From Microcebus murinus (taxonomy: Eukaryota > Chordata > Mammalia > Primates > Cheirogaleidae), in contig NC_134119.1 in NCBI RefSeq assembly GCF_040939455.1, forward strand, positions 16,666,501 to 16,730,500: a stretch of DNA of 64,000 bases, written 5' to 3'. Made by a program: the position numbers and the translations under genes. The notes under the pieces are model-generated. The model saw only the letters and a list, made by a program, of their open reading frames with translations, searched no databases and was not told the DNA's origin. Positions 13,439 to 24,500 of this stretch are shown piece after piece (position 1 is the first letter of the stretch; every line of letters starts with the position of its first letter).

Positions 13439-13600
13439 CAGTGTTTCTCAAACTTTAGTGTTTAGAATTTCCTGTGATCTTGTGAAAATGCAGCTTCTGG
13501 TTCAGAAGGTCCAGGCTGGGACCTGGGAGCCTGCATTTCCAGAAAGCTCTCTGGCGATTCTGGTGCTGCTCGTCCACACACAGCACTTTGGAGAGAGGAT
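13439..13600 (+). mobile_element. MER5A/B-like hAT-Charlie MITE
   Basis: Starts cagtgtttctcaaactttag, contains tctggttcagaaggtc and gcctgcatttccagaaag, and ends cagcactttggagag, the layout of MER5. Its right terminal inverted repeat is decayed. Confidence 0.8.
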
Positions 13601-13659
13601 CTAGGCTCTAGGCAACTAGATGAAAAAACAACCTGGCATGACCGAAACCAACGCGTATT

Positions 13660-13712
13660 AGACTTTCTAGCTGGGTGACTTGGGATATGTTACTTAAATT
13701 CTCTAAGTCTTG
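13660..13712 (-). repeat. MIR fragment
   Basis: tagctgggtgacttgggata and the following ttaaattctctaagtct match the MIR core in reverse orientation. Confidence 0.6.
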
Positions 13713-13757
13713 AAGGAAGGAAGGAGGGAAGGAAGAAAAAGAGGGAGGGAGCATGGG
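13712..13757. repeat. (GGAA)n-like polypurine tract
   Basis: Runs of gaagg/aggg units directly following the MIR fragment. Confidence 0.85.
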
Positions 13758-14389
13758 AGGATGTATGTGTAGGGGTATGAGTAGTAGACCCCAAAATGAG
13801 CATCTCTGAAGCCGTGGGATTTCTGTTCACTTTTCTAATTTGTTAAGGTCACTCTGTAGTGACAAATTAGAGAACTTGAGCAGAAATAAACAGGATGGTG
13901 TTTAATAAGGGCATTTGGGAAGAAAAAATATAAATCAACTGTGCCAATAAAATCCTGGGAATGGTGACAAATGTATATAAAAGGCCTCAGGGTCCCAGGA
14001 TAGCAAGCTATATTGAAATACTGTAGTGATGCTATAGTTATAAAACGTACTCTGCCTTTGGGATGCCGAACAACGCATATATTATGTTCTGGGCTGTGGA
14101 GTTCTGAGGGATAAAAAATTTTTAACCCTGTATTGCACCCAGAAAAGAACTACGAAAGACTAAGGAGCAGGTCATGAGGGAAGAGTGAAGGAAGAAGAAT
14201 CTTCATGTAGAAAATCAGAAAGTTAAAAGGCATATGTCTAGCTCGACTTCAGGGGAGGGTAAGTTCTTACTCCAGCAGTAGGGGGATGGGGAGAAGGCAG
14301 TTGGCTGTTTCCTGCCTTGACAGATTGGATAGAAAAGTGGCCAGGATTCAGTAGCAGAATAACGGTTTGTAAAAACACCTTAGCAGGAG
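13758..14389. other. Unique intron, no feature recognised
   Basis: No repeat or gene recognised. Confidence 0.45.
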
Positions 14390-14605
14390 CCCTGAGCCTG
14401 AATTCCTCCCGGTGCTGCTTTTTACTAGTCCTGTGTCTTTTGGCACTTCCCTTCACTTCTCCAAGTCCCAAGTTCCTTGCTTGTAAAATTAAGAAAACAG
14501 CATTTCCCTTTCAGGGAGCAGTAAATATTACAGATAAATAGGAAATGTGTCCGGCACAGATTAGGTGCTTAATAAATGGGAACAAGTATGATTATAGTAA
14601 TTCGT
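14390..14605 (-). repeat. MIR SINE
   Basis: Reverse MIR: cttcccttcacttctccaag, ttccttgcttgtaaaatt and the terminal taggtgcttaataaatggga. Confidence 0.7.
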
Positions 14606-14859
14606 GATAAGAGGTTTAAATTAGAAGGAAGTTCTGGTGCTGCGTACAGCAGGTGGTTTCCAAGAGCTACTGAAGTAACAGTAACAGTGGTCAATGTGCA
14701 CTTGAACAAGCCATCAGCAAGGTCCATTACCTTACCTACCGCCTCCCCAGCAACCCCATAATATTGGCGACACAGTTATGTGTTATCAACTCTTGGGGAG
14801 GAGGGAATTCTGTAAACACTGATGATTCCCCTTATTTCTGCCTCCTCCAAGCTGACCAA

Positions 14860-15660
14860 CTCCTCTTTTCCACCTTCAGTAGCAGAAGAGTAACAGTAGA
14901 AGAACATTTACAACAAGATATTTCACTGGTCTTCATTAGGCATAAAATTCAGCCAAAGGAAGCAGTGGTTTTTATTCCAAAGCACTTTATTGAAACAGAT
15001 TCTTGCTCTGTTACCTGGGCTAGAGTGCCATGGCATCAGCCTAGCTCGTAGCAACCTCAAACTCCTGGGCTCAAGTGATCCTCCTACCTCAGCCTCACAA
15101 GTAGCTGAGACTACAGGCACATGCTACCATACCCAGCTCATTTTTCTATTTTTAATAGGGATGGGTCTCACTCTTGCTCTGGCTTGTCTCCAACTCCTGA
15201 GCTCACAGGATCCTCCTCCCTCAGTGTTTCAAAGTGCTAGGATTATAGGCGTGAGCCACCACGCCTGCCTCCAAAGCACTTTTACTGTAAGAGTATTTAC
15301 CTTGGCCCTTGCTTTGCATGTGTCCCAGTGTTTTGCAAATTTTTCCTAAATGTAAAATGAATGCCTGGGATGTCTTGCTTTCTTCTTGTATTCTGGCTAC
15401 ATTACTTTTCTATGCACTTGAAGGGCATTCAAAATAAGGCAATATCCATGCTGAAATTGGGTTCTGTTTCCTTCAAGGATAAAAAAAGAGTTTAAGCTTT
15501 TTGCCTAAAACCTGATATAAGTAGCTAGTAGAAATTTGAAAGCGAGATCTGTGAGAGACTTTAAAATATATTTTGTTCTGTGTCCTTAATGGCTTATATT
15601 TAGACCTTCCTGCAGGGTGCAGAAAACTGCTAAATAGTCCTAAGAGACACACATGAACAG
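14860..15660. repeat. Paired segment A (related to 17040-17540)
   Basis: Shares long collinear similarity, in the same orientation, with 17040-17540. Shared landmarks are tcttcattaggcataaaatt followed by cagcca, then attccaaa.cactttta, then tgcacttgaag.gcatt, then gaaat.gggttct/caggttct. Segment A is split by an Alu exactly in the attccaaagcacttt motif. Identity falls off toward both ends. Confidence 0.8.
14990..15270 (-). repeat. Alu SINE inside segment A
   Basis: Reverse Alu from ttgaaacagattcttgctct to ataggcgtgagccaccacgc, with both arms present. It is flanked by the target-site duplication ccaaagcactt(t)ta at 14977-14989 and 15271-15284. Confidence 0.93.
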
Positions 15661-16134
15661 AAAGGTCATGGCATTTTGAACCCTCACTGCTACCTTCTTT
15701 ACAATTACCTATGTGACCTTTGGAGAGGCATCTCAGAGAACACCTGGGATTTGCAGGAGAGCCAGGCTGCTGGGCCTGGATACTTTTTGCAGGCACCATG
15801 ACTGCTAAAATGGACTCTCAATCAAACCTGACTAGGGAAGTTAGGGCTGTACCCTGATTTCCAAGAACACAAATCTCAGGGTCAAAGTGCAGTTTTTTTG
15901 GTCCATTTATTAAGTACTAGTTAATAATGTAAAACCAGTCTCTGAGAATATAACACAGCAATGTTTTTCAAATTTAATAAACGTGAATAAACTGATAAGA
16001 AATTGATCAGAAAAAGCAAAATATAAATTCACATAGCAATTCACAAGCATAATAATAATTCTACTGAGAATTTTTCATTGAATTCCCTGAGGACATTCTT
16101 ATATTTGGGTGGTTTAGAATTAGTTCTATCACAA

Positions 16135-16255
16135 TGGTAATGATAAGTGGCAACATCTTCTGAGCACTTCCTACATGCCAAACTGTGTGCTAGGGGCATT
16201 CTAGGTATCATTTCATTTAATCCAGTGCAGAGAACCTCATTAATTCTAGGCTAAA
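16135..16255 (+). repeat. MIR fragment
   Basis: gagcacttcctacatgccaa, ctgtgtgctag and tatcatttcatttaatcc follow the MIR 5' half. Confidence 0.7.
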
Positions 16256-16337
16256 TGTCAACAGTAGGATGATAAAATTTTCTTTTGATACTGAAATCTA
16301 GGACATAAGTATAGTTCATCAGCCTTGAGGTCAAGGA

Positions 16338-16397
16338 GTTTGCATTTCATTTTTTTTTTTTTTTGCATTTCACTTTTTTTTGCATTTCATCTTTTTA
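16338..16397. repeat. Triplicated ttgcatttca/poly-T unit
   Basis: Three imperfect tandem units of tgcatttcat or tgcatttcac, each followed by a T-run of different length. Confidence 0.85.
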
Positions 16398-16460
16398 TGG
16401 TACTGCATAATACCTGTAATAGAAGAGACTCCACAAATATTTGTTGAATGAATGAGGCAA
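16398..16460 (+). repeat. L2 3' tail
   Basis: Ends acaaatatttgttgaatgaa tgag, the L2 terminus. Confidence 0.55.
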
Positions 16461-17039
16461 GGAGGCAAGTTTTCAAAGTCCAAGAATTTAAATTATAATT
16501 GTGAAACTAGCTCAGTTTAATAAAATGTTTAAGTGTTAACTACATCATTAAAAATGATTACCACTTTATTTTCTAAATTTTTCATAATTTGAATTTTACA
16601 TTTATAATCAAAAAGTGCCAAATTTATCATCTCAAATAATGTTGTTTTCCAGAAATAATAGCATAAATGCATAAAGATGATTGGGTAAGAATATTCGTTT
16701 CAGCACTGCTTGGTAAAGCAAACATAAAACAGAGCCATTTAAATGTGTGAATGGAGAAGAGAAAATAAAACAGAGATGGGGATTTTTATATTTTATTTTA
16801 TGTAATTTAAAAATCAAATATGGGGGTAACAGGTAGTCACTACTATCATGTATTCATTCTGTGGACATCGCAGGTAAACATTGGGATTTTGCATTATTTT
16901 AAATTTATTTCCCTGTTTCTGTATTTTTCAAATTGCAAACCTTTTTACAAAAAGGATAGTCCATATTTTTGCCACAGAAGCCAGGGGCTCAGCATTGCCT
17001 AAGTGGAATATGGATATTTGTGTGTCTTCCTAAGAGGAA

Positions 17040-17540
17040 TCTGAGCTTGCTGCATTTACTAGCTGGGCTTCTTTCACAGTAGGAGAATGTTAACAGCAGA
17101 ACACTTAGCACAATTTATTTCCTTGGTCTTCATTAGGCATAAAATTCAGCCAGGTTAAGCAGCAATGCTTATTCCAAACACTTTTATTTCATACACACAC
17201 ACACACACACACACACTATACTGTATATAGAAGAGACCTTACTTGGAAATTATTTTTGAATGTGTCCCACTTGAATTTTTTCTACATGTAACATGATTGC
17301 CCAGGACACCCTGCTTCTTCCTTGCATTCTGACTCTAAGTCTCTGTGCACTTGAAGTGCATTTTTAAAAAGGCAGTACCCATGTTGAAATCAGGTTCTTT
17401 TTCCTTCAGTGATAGTGAAGGGAGCTTAAGGTATTTTCATATTTCCCAGTGGAGATTTGGGAGCCACCCACAGACCATTGGGAGCTCAGAGACATTCGTT
17501 GCTAAGAGACAGGTCTAAGCCTACAGGTCAAACACAAGTC
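17040..17540. repeat. Paired segment B (related to 14860-15660)
   Basis: Same-orientation relative of segment A without the Alu. At the position of A's Alu it reads attccaaacacttttatttc followed by a CA microsatellite. Similarity continues to about 17520 (cgttgctaagagacagg against ctgctaaatagtcctaagagac in A). Confidence 0.8.
17192..17216. repeat. (CA)n microsatellite
   Basis: Uninterrupted CA repeats of about 12 units, inside segment B. Confidence 0.95.
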
Positions 17541-17859
17541 ACCTGTGCATGGTACAGATTTACAACCTAGCTATCACTTCTCCCCTTTCAGAACCTCTCC
17601 AATATAGACCCAAATAAGGTCAGGTACTTCAAACTATCTTGGAAGTCTATGCTTGCATTCCACTTGCAAATTACTGCCCTATACATAATGATCAGCTTAT
17701 TCAACAGAGGAGCATTTATCACCACCAAGCTAGATGCATTTTGATCTAGAGATTTCACATTCAGTAAATTTGATGCCCAGTCTACCTTGAATCTACTGCT
17801 ATATGTTTATTGGCTACATAACAAAATTTATTAAATGCCATGGACATCCATCACTATAT

Positions 17860-18615
17860 TTCAGCCAGAGGAATTTTCTCAGAAGCAAATCTGATAATGT
17901 CAGCACCCAATTGCTCCCTCCTTAAAATCCTTGAAGGATTCCCCATTGCTGTTATGTTAAAAACTATGGCTATAGGCACTACATGTAACTCAGAATGTCT
18001 CAACCCTGGCTATATATTAGAATCACCTGTGGAGTTTTTTGTTCCAGTTTAGTTTTTAAACAAAAATAACCATGCCATGGATCAATCCTATGCCAATTAA
18101 ATCAGAATCTCTAGGGTGTGGGTCTAGGCACAGTTGTCTTTTACAAGCTCCCCATTGGATCCTCTAGCCTAACTTTTCATATTTTAGTGCCCGTGGCCTC
18201 TTTTTTCAATTTTTGGATACTCTGGGCTTCTTCTCACCTAAGTACCTTGTCCCAAACTTCCTAGAATATGCCTTATCCATCCCCACCAGACTCCTGTAGG
18301 CCTACTTATACCTCTACATCTCAGTCACAATGTTACTTCCTCCCAGAAGTCTGAACTATTTCCCCATCTTCCAGAATAGGTCAGAGGCCCTATTAAAGCT
18401 CAGAACATCCTGAACTTGTCTTTTGTTTCTATTGTCACAATTTTCAATTAAAAATTTTTATATCTGGCATTATGTGATTAGTGTTCATCTTTCTCAGGAG
18501 AAAATGAATTCAATGAAGGCAGGAACTATGTCTGCCTTGCTTGTCACTTCAGTTTAGCACACAGGAGAACACTTAACACATAGTAGGTGTTCAGTACTTA
18601 CTGAATGAATGAAAC
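17860..18615 (+). repeat. L2 LINE 3' region, interrupted
   Basis: Plus-strand L2. The left part has agcaaatctgataatgtcag and tccttgaaggattccccatt, then comes a MER5-like insert (17990-18165), and the right part ends aaggcaggaactatgtctgc, acacatagtaggtgttcagt and actgaatgaatgaa. The two halves are collinear with the L2 3' end. Confidence 0.85.
17990..18165 (+). mobile_element. MER5-like MITE inserted in L2
   Basis: atgtctcaaccctggctata, ttagaatcacctgtggag, aatcagaatctctagggtgt and the decayed end caagctcccca follow MER5. It interrupts the L2 reading order. Confidence 0.7.
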
Positions 18616-19224
18616 TCACTCTTTCCAGCTCATGTCACAACTTCAGAGACATATGGGGAAGAGGTGGGCTAGTTGGGCTGTTCATAACAGAGGACATGAA
18701 TTTACTGTCCAATTGGGAACACACCACCTACAGTAGCTGAGCATGAAATAGAGGTGAGATGAAAGACAGAGAGTACCAAACAGCATTCTTGCTCCTAGAG
18801 TGAGAACTGGGAGAAAGACCAAGAAAGTGTTAGCAGAAAGGGTTGTGACATTTCTCAAGACTGTTTCTATACATCTATTGATATGAATAACAACACAGCC
18901 CCAGTGCACTTGGGTCCTGCACAGCTGAAGTCTAGTTATAATGGATTCAAGATACAGTCTCAGGCCAGACCCTTTTATCAAAGAAATGGAACTTTTATTT
19001 GCAACTGGGCTCTCATCCTATTACAGATAGATCCTGATGGCTATGTTAAGCCTGTTTCCAAAGATACAATAGCAACTCTTTCTCGCTTCCCTGTCCATGG
19101 TAATTCCTCAGATGATGAACACCTTTCCCCATTTCTCCTTAGTCATGAGGCCAGGCAGCTTCATTAAACCCTTAGAACCGTGTTAGCTCACTTTACCCTT
19201 AATAGAAGGGCAAGTACCATGCAG
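18616..19224. other. Unique intron, no feature recognised
   Basis: Two overlapping short open frames on opposite strands (about 95 codons each) lack any family motif. No repeat recognised. Confidence 0.45.
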
Positions 19225-19490
19225 TCATAGTTATAATAACAGCTACTGTTTCTTTCATGCTTACGTGCTAACCAACCACTGTGATATGCTTACCGTACAT
19301 TATCTTCAATCCTCAACACCCTGGCCAGGTAGGTGTTAGTATTTCCACTTCAAAGATAAAGAAAACAAATCTTAGAATAATCAAATACATTGCCCACAGT
19401 TGTAGTTATTAGGTGAGGAAGGCAGAATTGGAACATACTTTCTGTCAGACCCTAAGATCTGAATTCTCCCACAATTCACTACATACTATG
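19225..19490 (+). repeat. MIR SINE
   Basis: Nearly full MIR: ataacagctactgtttcttt, gtacattatcttcaatcctc, aggtaggtgttagtatttcc and aaagataaagaaaacaaatc to the 3' end. Confidence 0.75.
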
Positions 19491-21114
19491 TCACTAAAAG
19501 CAGAGCCCCCAATTTCCAGAGCCAATAATTGTATCCTGACAGCCTAAGTGCAGAGGAGAATTCAACCACTTTAGCTACCCACACTGCCCCTTCCAGCTCT
19601 AGGCCTTTAGAAGAAATTACCTTTCCTTACCTTGAGATCTTTCATGCCTAGTCAGCTGTTTCCTTAAAAAGCCAAAATCTCACCTTCTTTGTTGGCTTTC
19701 ATTTTCTCTGCAATTCACTATAGAGAAAGCATTAGCTTGGGTGGAGACGTTTAATTTTTAGAATCTCAGACAATACAGTGGATTGCCTCTAAGAGATTTT
19801 GTTCTCAAGGGAACAGCATGAGCAAACATAAAGCCTTCCAATCGTAAGCACCATGACAAATCAAGGCTAACTAGGCTTAGAGATAGTGGGGCATTGGATG
19901 GGAAGTTGATTGCCAATCGCAAGCACTGTTCCATATAAAATGTACCTGATTTGGAAATCCATTATAGAGACTGTCTTACTCCCCAAATTGGAAAAGATAA
20001 TTGTCCTCATTACTACCTGGAAATGATCAATTCCCTCTTTTCAACTTGCATACTGTATTCAGAAGTTATTTGTTCATTCTGTGTTTTCTGGACCATGGAT
20101 TCCAATTATTTACATGGTAAACATAAATGATAAGTATGTACAGTGCTGAAGAGAAAGGAAAGAACAGCCTCTTAACAATGACCTTGGTGTCATACATGTT
20201 TGTGTCTATGTTAAATGTTTCTCAAGTTGATTACAATAAATACCAAAAAAGAAACCTCTGCAAACAATTTATATATACTTGACTCATGACAGACAAACAT
20301 CGACCCTATAAATTAAAGTAATTTTCCCCTAAGTGTATCTTTTGAATGACTTCCAAGGAAATAGCCTCTTAAAATATACAATTCCAACTATGATTTGAGT
20401 AGATAAGTCTAATATTCTGTTTAATATACACTAGGAGGTGCATGGGGAGGATTTTGGGAAACTTTCCAATATTTTTGTGAAAAATCTTTTAATGAATACA
20501 AAGAATCATGAAATGCTAATAAATTGAGACAGTACTAAAGCCTTAAAATAGAAGTTTATTTTGAACCCACGGTTTTATACGTCCATATACAATTTTCAAA
20601 TTTCCTTTTTTAGCACATAATTATTTTTTCTAATTAACTAATTAGACATTTTAGCAGACTTAAAGACTACAAAGGTTAAATACATAACTGTTTAATAGTT
20701 ACTGTTACTGAAAAAATGGTGTTAATAAGGGTTGAGTTCTCAAACATGTTTTTCATTTTCCCCTAAGAATATAATTTTGCATTAGGCAGTGCTTTACTAT
20801 AAATGTTAGGGGTGGGTGGAGTGGGAACAGATCCCAGCTCTCTACTTTGAAATCTAGAACTTCATAAATGGAAGTGTAGTATTACCACATAACTGTATCC
20901 CTGTTAACAGGAGCCTGTTTATTCACCACACATAGTTAAGGCATGGTGCCTTAACCATTCCTAGATAGGCTCACTCATGCTGGGCTATTACTGGTTTTGG
21001 GGTAGGTAGGGGGGTGAGTTTGCCTGGTTGAATGGCAGAGGGTAAGGCAGAGAGAGCATCTTGTTCTGCAGAAATTTAGGTTCACTTACCTTTCATATTC
21101 ATTCACTCATTCAT
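19491..21114. other. Unique AT-rich intron
   Basis: No gene. Contains a small hairpin (20935-20955) and a TAATTA-rich stretch at 20630-20645. Confidence 0.45.
20935..20955. repeat. Short perfect hairpin
   Basis: gttaaggca and tgccttaac are perfect 9-bp arms around a 3-nt loop. Confidence 0.9.
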
Positions 21115-21300
21115 CCAAATAATCATTCTTTCAACAAATATTGAGCCTAAACTGCATGTCAGAAAAGAACTAGGCACATTATATGTATTATCATTTATTC
21201 AACACCCAATAAATATTTCTGGAGCTCCTACTATGTGTCAGTGCTGTTTTAGAAACTGGTTAATAGGATAGACATGGCTTTTGACCTCATAAATCTTCTC
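21115..21300 (-). repeat. L2 3' end
   Basis: Reverse L2 end: ttcaacaaatattgagccta and, a second time, ggagctcctactatgtgtca with gacctcat, either one decayed copy or two overlapping fragments. Confidence 0.65.
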
Positions 21301-21346
21301 TGTTTTTGTTTTTTTGTGTGTGTTGGAGGGAAGGGAGCAGAGAGTC

Positions 21347-21705
21347 TGCTATGGTCTGAATGTCTGTGTCCCCTGAAAATTCACATGTTGAAACTTAATC
21401 ACCACCAAGGTGATGGGATCAGGAGATAGGTCTTCTGAGACGTGATTAGTAATGCAGGTGAAGCCCTGCTGAACAGAATTAGTGCCCTTATAAAAGAGAT
21501 CCCAGAGAGCTTCTTTGCCCATTTGAGGACAAAGCAAAAAGATGCTTTCTATAAACCAGAGAGTGGGCCCTCACCAGGGACCAAATCTGCCAGTACCCTG
21601 ACCTTGGACAATCCAGTCTCCAGAAATCTAAGAAATAAATTTCTCTTGTTTCTAAGCCACCTAGTTTATGGTATTCCATTATAGCCAGTGAAACAAACTA
21701 ATGCA
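21347..21705 (+). mobile_element. MaLR LTR (MLT1/MST-like), solo
   Basis: TG...CA-bounded LTR: tgctatggtctgaatgtctg at the start, aggtgatgggatcaggagat, cccttataaaagagatccc and the end ctaagccacctagtttatgg, then aactaatgca. About 360 bp, a usual length for these LTRs. No internal region. Confidence 0.88.
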
Positions 21706-22073
21706 AGGTTTAGTCATTTGGGGTCCAGATTTTGTGGGGTCTGCAGCTTATATAATTTTGGAAGTCCTGTTCACCAAAAAGGAGACACAATTATAAAACC
21801 AGCCTGTGCCAATGTGAGACCCTAAAGCTGAAGCTTTATTAACTTCCAGGCAGATCTCACCTTGGGGCTCTCCATGCCAAGGATCTGTTGTATAATTTGC
21901 ATTTGTATCTCCCAACCGGTGAGTTGCCAACCACTGGAAATTTACTTCTTTTGGGACTTAAAAGCATTTAAGTCTTCCAGAGTCTTTTAATAAATGTAAT
22001 TCTGCTAAATGAGATCACAGCTTAAGGTGTTATTATCCCACAGGGGGCCTAATAGGTGCCAAATAAATATTGA

Positions 22074-22091
22074 ATTAATTAATTAATTAAA
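22074..22091. repeat. (AATT)n microsatellite
   Basis: About four tandem AATT units. Confidence 0.9.
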
Positions 22092-22119
22092 GAGGTAAAC
22101 AGAAGCCTTGTTAAAGAGG

Positions 22120-22770
22120 CAGTGAGTAGAGAAGCGAAGGGCGAGGGAATTTCAGGGACACTGAGTGAAAAACGAGAAGTATTGAGAAGGCAGGCGCATA
22201 CGAAGTATAAATTATCTTCCTCACAAATCCCTTTAGGGTCTGCCTGCCCAAGAGGACGAAGTCGCATCAGGGTCCTCAGTAATCATGATGACAGCTGCCG
22301 CAGTAAACCCCAGGGGACGAGAAGGTGGCCCCAGAGCATCTCCACTGGGGATGATTTGTGGAAGAGATAATCATCTTCCCACTGACTGTCCCCTCTTGAC
22401 TATAACCGTACTCCAAAGAATTCCCTTTATGGCCGAACAGTTTTCATCAGTAGTTAGCCATTTCACCTCAAAATGTATTTAGTTTCTATTTTTCAGTTAG
22501 ACACAATACACGTATCTCAGCTGCTGGGCAGCCATCGCCAGGTGATGGTTCAGTGGGACAATGGGACTGGGTGTTGGCCGCCAAGGAATGTGTAGACAGA
22601 AGGCCAGGAGAGGATGAGGGAAGGTCAAGTCCTGAGGGAGAGCCTTGCTCAAACATGGGAAGAGAAAGGCAGTCAGGGCCGAGTTGGCCTGGCTGGCCGA
22701 GCCACGCATGCGTAGCCAGACCATCTGTGTGAGGAGGGGTCACAGGAGCCCTCTCTCTGGGGGCCTGCAA
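22120..22770. promoter_or_regulatory. CpG-denser, GC-richer patch (possible regulatory element)
   Basis: I count nine CpG between 22135 and 22319 and about eighteen up to 22712, against a background with few. Includes gccacgcatgcgtagcc. No splice-bounded frame, TATA box or repeat was recognised. It could equally be a young unplaced repeat or a recently CpG-rich insertion. Confidence 0.35.
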
Positions 22771-22930
22771 TATGGAACATCTTTTAGCTAACTAGGATTC
22801 CATGTGTGTCTTGTAGATTGTAGAGCATTGTGGAGGCAGTGATTTATAACCCAATGAAATAATTTAAAGATCTATAACAAGGTCCCATCTGAACCACATT
22901 CTCAGTCAACAGGATTTGAAATGAATGTTC

Positions 22931-23262
22931 TTTTTTTTTTTTTTTTTTTGAGACAGAGTCTCGCTTTGTTGCCCAGGCTAGAGTGAGTCCCGTGGCGTCA
23001 GCCTAGCTCACAGCAACCTCAAACTCCTGGGCTCAAGCGATCCTGCTGCCTCAGCCTCCTGAGTAGCTGGGACTACAGGCATGCGCCACCATGCCCAGCT
23101 AATTTTTTCTATATATATTAGTTGGCCAATTAATTTCTTTCTATTTATAGTAGAGACGGGGTCTCTTGCTCAGGCTGGTTTTGAACTCTTGACCTCGAGC
23201 AATCCACCCACCTGGGCCTCCCAGAGTGCTAGGGTTACAGGCGTGAGCCACTGCACCCGGCC
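22931..23262 (-). repeat. Young strepsirrhine-type Alu
   Basis: Full-length reverse Alu with a long T-run (the A-tail), both arms, and between them an extra segment including agttggccaattaatttctt and ctatttatagtagagac that anthropoid Alus lack. Flanked by a perfect 12-bp target-site duplication, aaatgaatgttc, at 22919-22930 and 23264-23275. Confidence 0.95.
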
Positions 23263-23275
23263 CAAATGAATGTTC

Positions 23276-24139
23276 TTGAAAGTTTTGCCATCTATTCACA
23301 AGAGGCTGTGGCTTTAGGTAGGTTGAAGGGAGCTATTTCAGATGGCATTCCTCTTCCAAGGAGACAAAAAGCAGAAAGGAAAAAAACAGTTTTATCATGG
23401 CCTGCTGCCTCCTGTTTCCCAAAGACTAGAGGAAAAACATTTTTTCCTGGGGAGTTCATGGGTGGAGGTTCCAGCTGCTAGCTTGGCCATGACTCTGAGG
23501 GAAACATGGCCACTTATTTATTGGTTCATTAGTTATTTCATTTATTTATTGATAAGTTTTCAGAATCCTAGATTCTCATCGTCCAATCTCTATACTCATG
23601 CAGACAAACATAGTTCAAAGTCAGGAAGAAAGGAAGGCAGGCAGGAAGGAAGGGAATTCCAATTTATTTTTAAATAAAATTTTAGTTTGGAAGAATTTCA
23701 GTTCTTAAATGATATTTCTTAAAAGGTATCACCAAGATCATATGTCTGCAAAATAATCATCTTGTATTCCATTTCCTCTTTTCTCTGCTGCAGTTTTCTG
23801 AAATCCTGCCCTGCCCTTCAGATCAAGTCAACCAAACCTAAACACTCCCTTCTCTCTCTCCTCAAACCTCAGTTTCTCCCTCTCTCTTGCTCTCTCCTCT
23901 CCTGAAGATATGTGATCTAACCTCTCTCACTAACTCCTCACTCACCTCCCACCTGCTGGGACAGGCATTTTTTTTTTTCTCCCCCTGCCTATTCTTCAAA
24001 TCAGAATGTGAAAAGCCTAGAAATCTGTTGAGGGGAAAGGGTGGGGAGAGTGAGTGGACAGTGGCTTTTATCTGGGGGTTGAATCAGAGTCCGGGACATG
24101 TGTAAGGTAACTAAATGTCTGATGCCATCCCATGTTCAT
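23276..24139. other. Unique intron
   Basis: No gene. A (GGAA)n-like tract lies at 23621-23655 and a CT-rich stretch at 23845-23905. No interspersed repeat recognised with confidence. Confidence 0.45.
23621..23655. repeat. (GGAA/GGCA)n tract
   Basis: Tandem aggaag and ggcagg units. Confidence 0.85.
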
Positions 24140-24500
24140 TCCATAGATTGGACAAAAGGTTTTGAGCCAGCCCCTATGCCAGGCTCCGGGAACACAAATG
24201 GGACACAAAGGTAGCTAAGGCACTGTCCCTGCCCTCCAGAAATTCAGCAATCTTGTGCAGTAGACAGGGGAGCAAACAGCAAATTATAATGCCCTGTGAG
24301 AAGCATCCTGCCAGATTTGAGCACAGACCTCTGGGGACCCTGTCTGGGCGTGGGGCGATGAGCTCTGGTGAGCCTTAGGGAAGGCTTCCGGGGAGAGGTG
24401 ACTTCTGAAGCAAACTTATTAGGAGTTAGCCAGGTCGGAGTGGGGATGCAGAGAGAGGAGGGAAGGACTGAATGACAGCTTTGCAGGCAGATTTGCAAGA
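24140..24500 (-). repeat. L2 LINE fragment
   Basis: Reverse L2: ccaggctccgggaacacaaa, cactgtccctgccctccaga, tagggaaggcttccggggag and aggagttagccagg are the complement of the well-known L2 3' coding end. Confidence 0.8.

Larger units (their letters stand above)
15661..17039. other. Spacer between the paired segments
   Basis: AT-rich sequence with a MIR fragment, a triplicated ttgcatttca motif and an L2 tail (listed). No gene recognised. Confidence 0.5.
21706..22918. other. Unique intron with a CpG-denser patch
   Basis: No repeat family recognised. An (AATT)n run lies at 22074-22091 and the CpG-denser patch at 22120-22770 is listed separately. Confidence 0.5.

Noticed and set aside
14990..15349. 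119-codon open frame
   Set aside because: Translation through the reverse Alu and its flank; typical Alu-derived peptide.
22285..22482. Coding exon in the CpG-denser patch
   Set aside because: Overlapping short frames on both strands give no recognisable protein and there is no consistent pair of splice sites.
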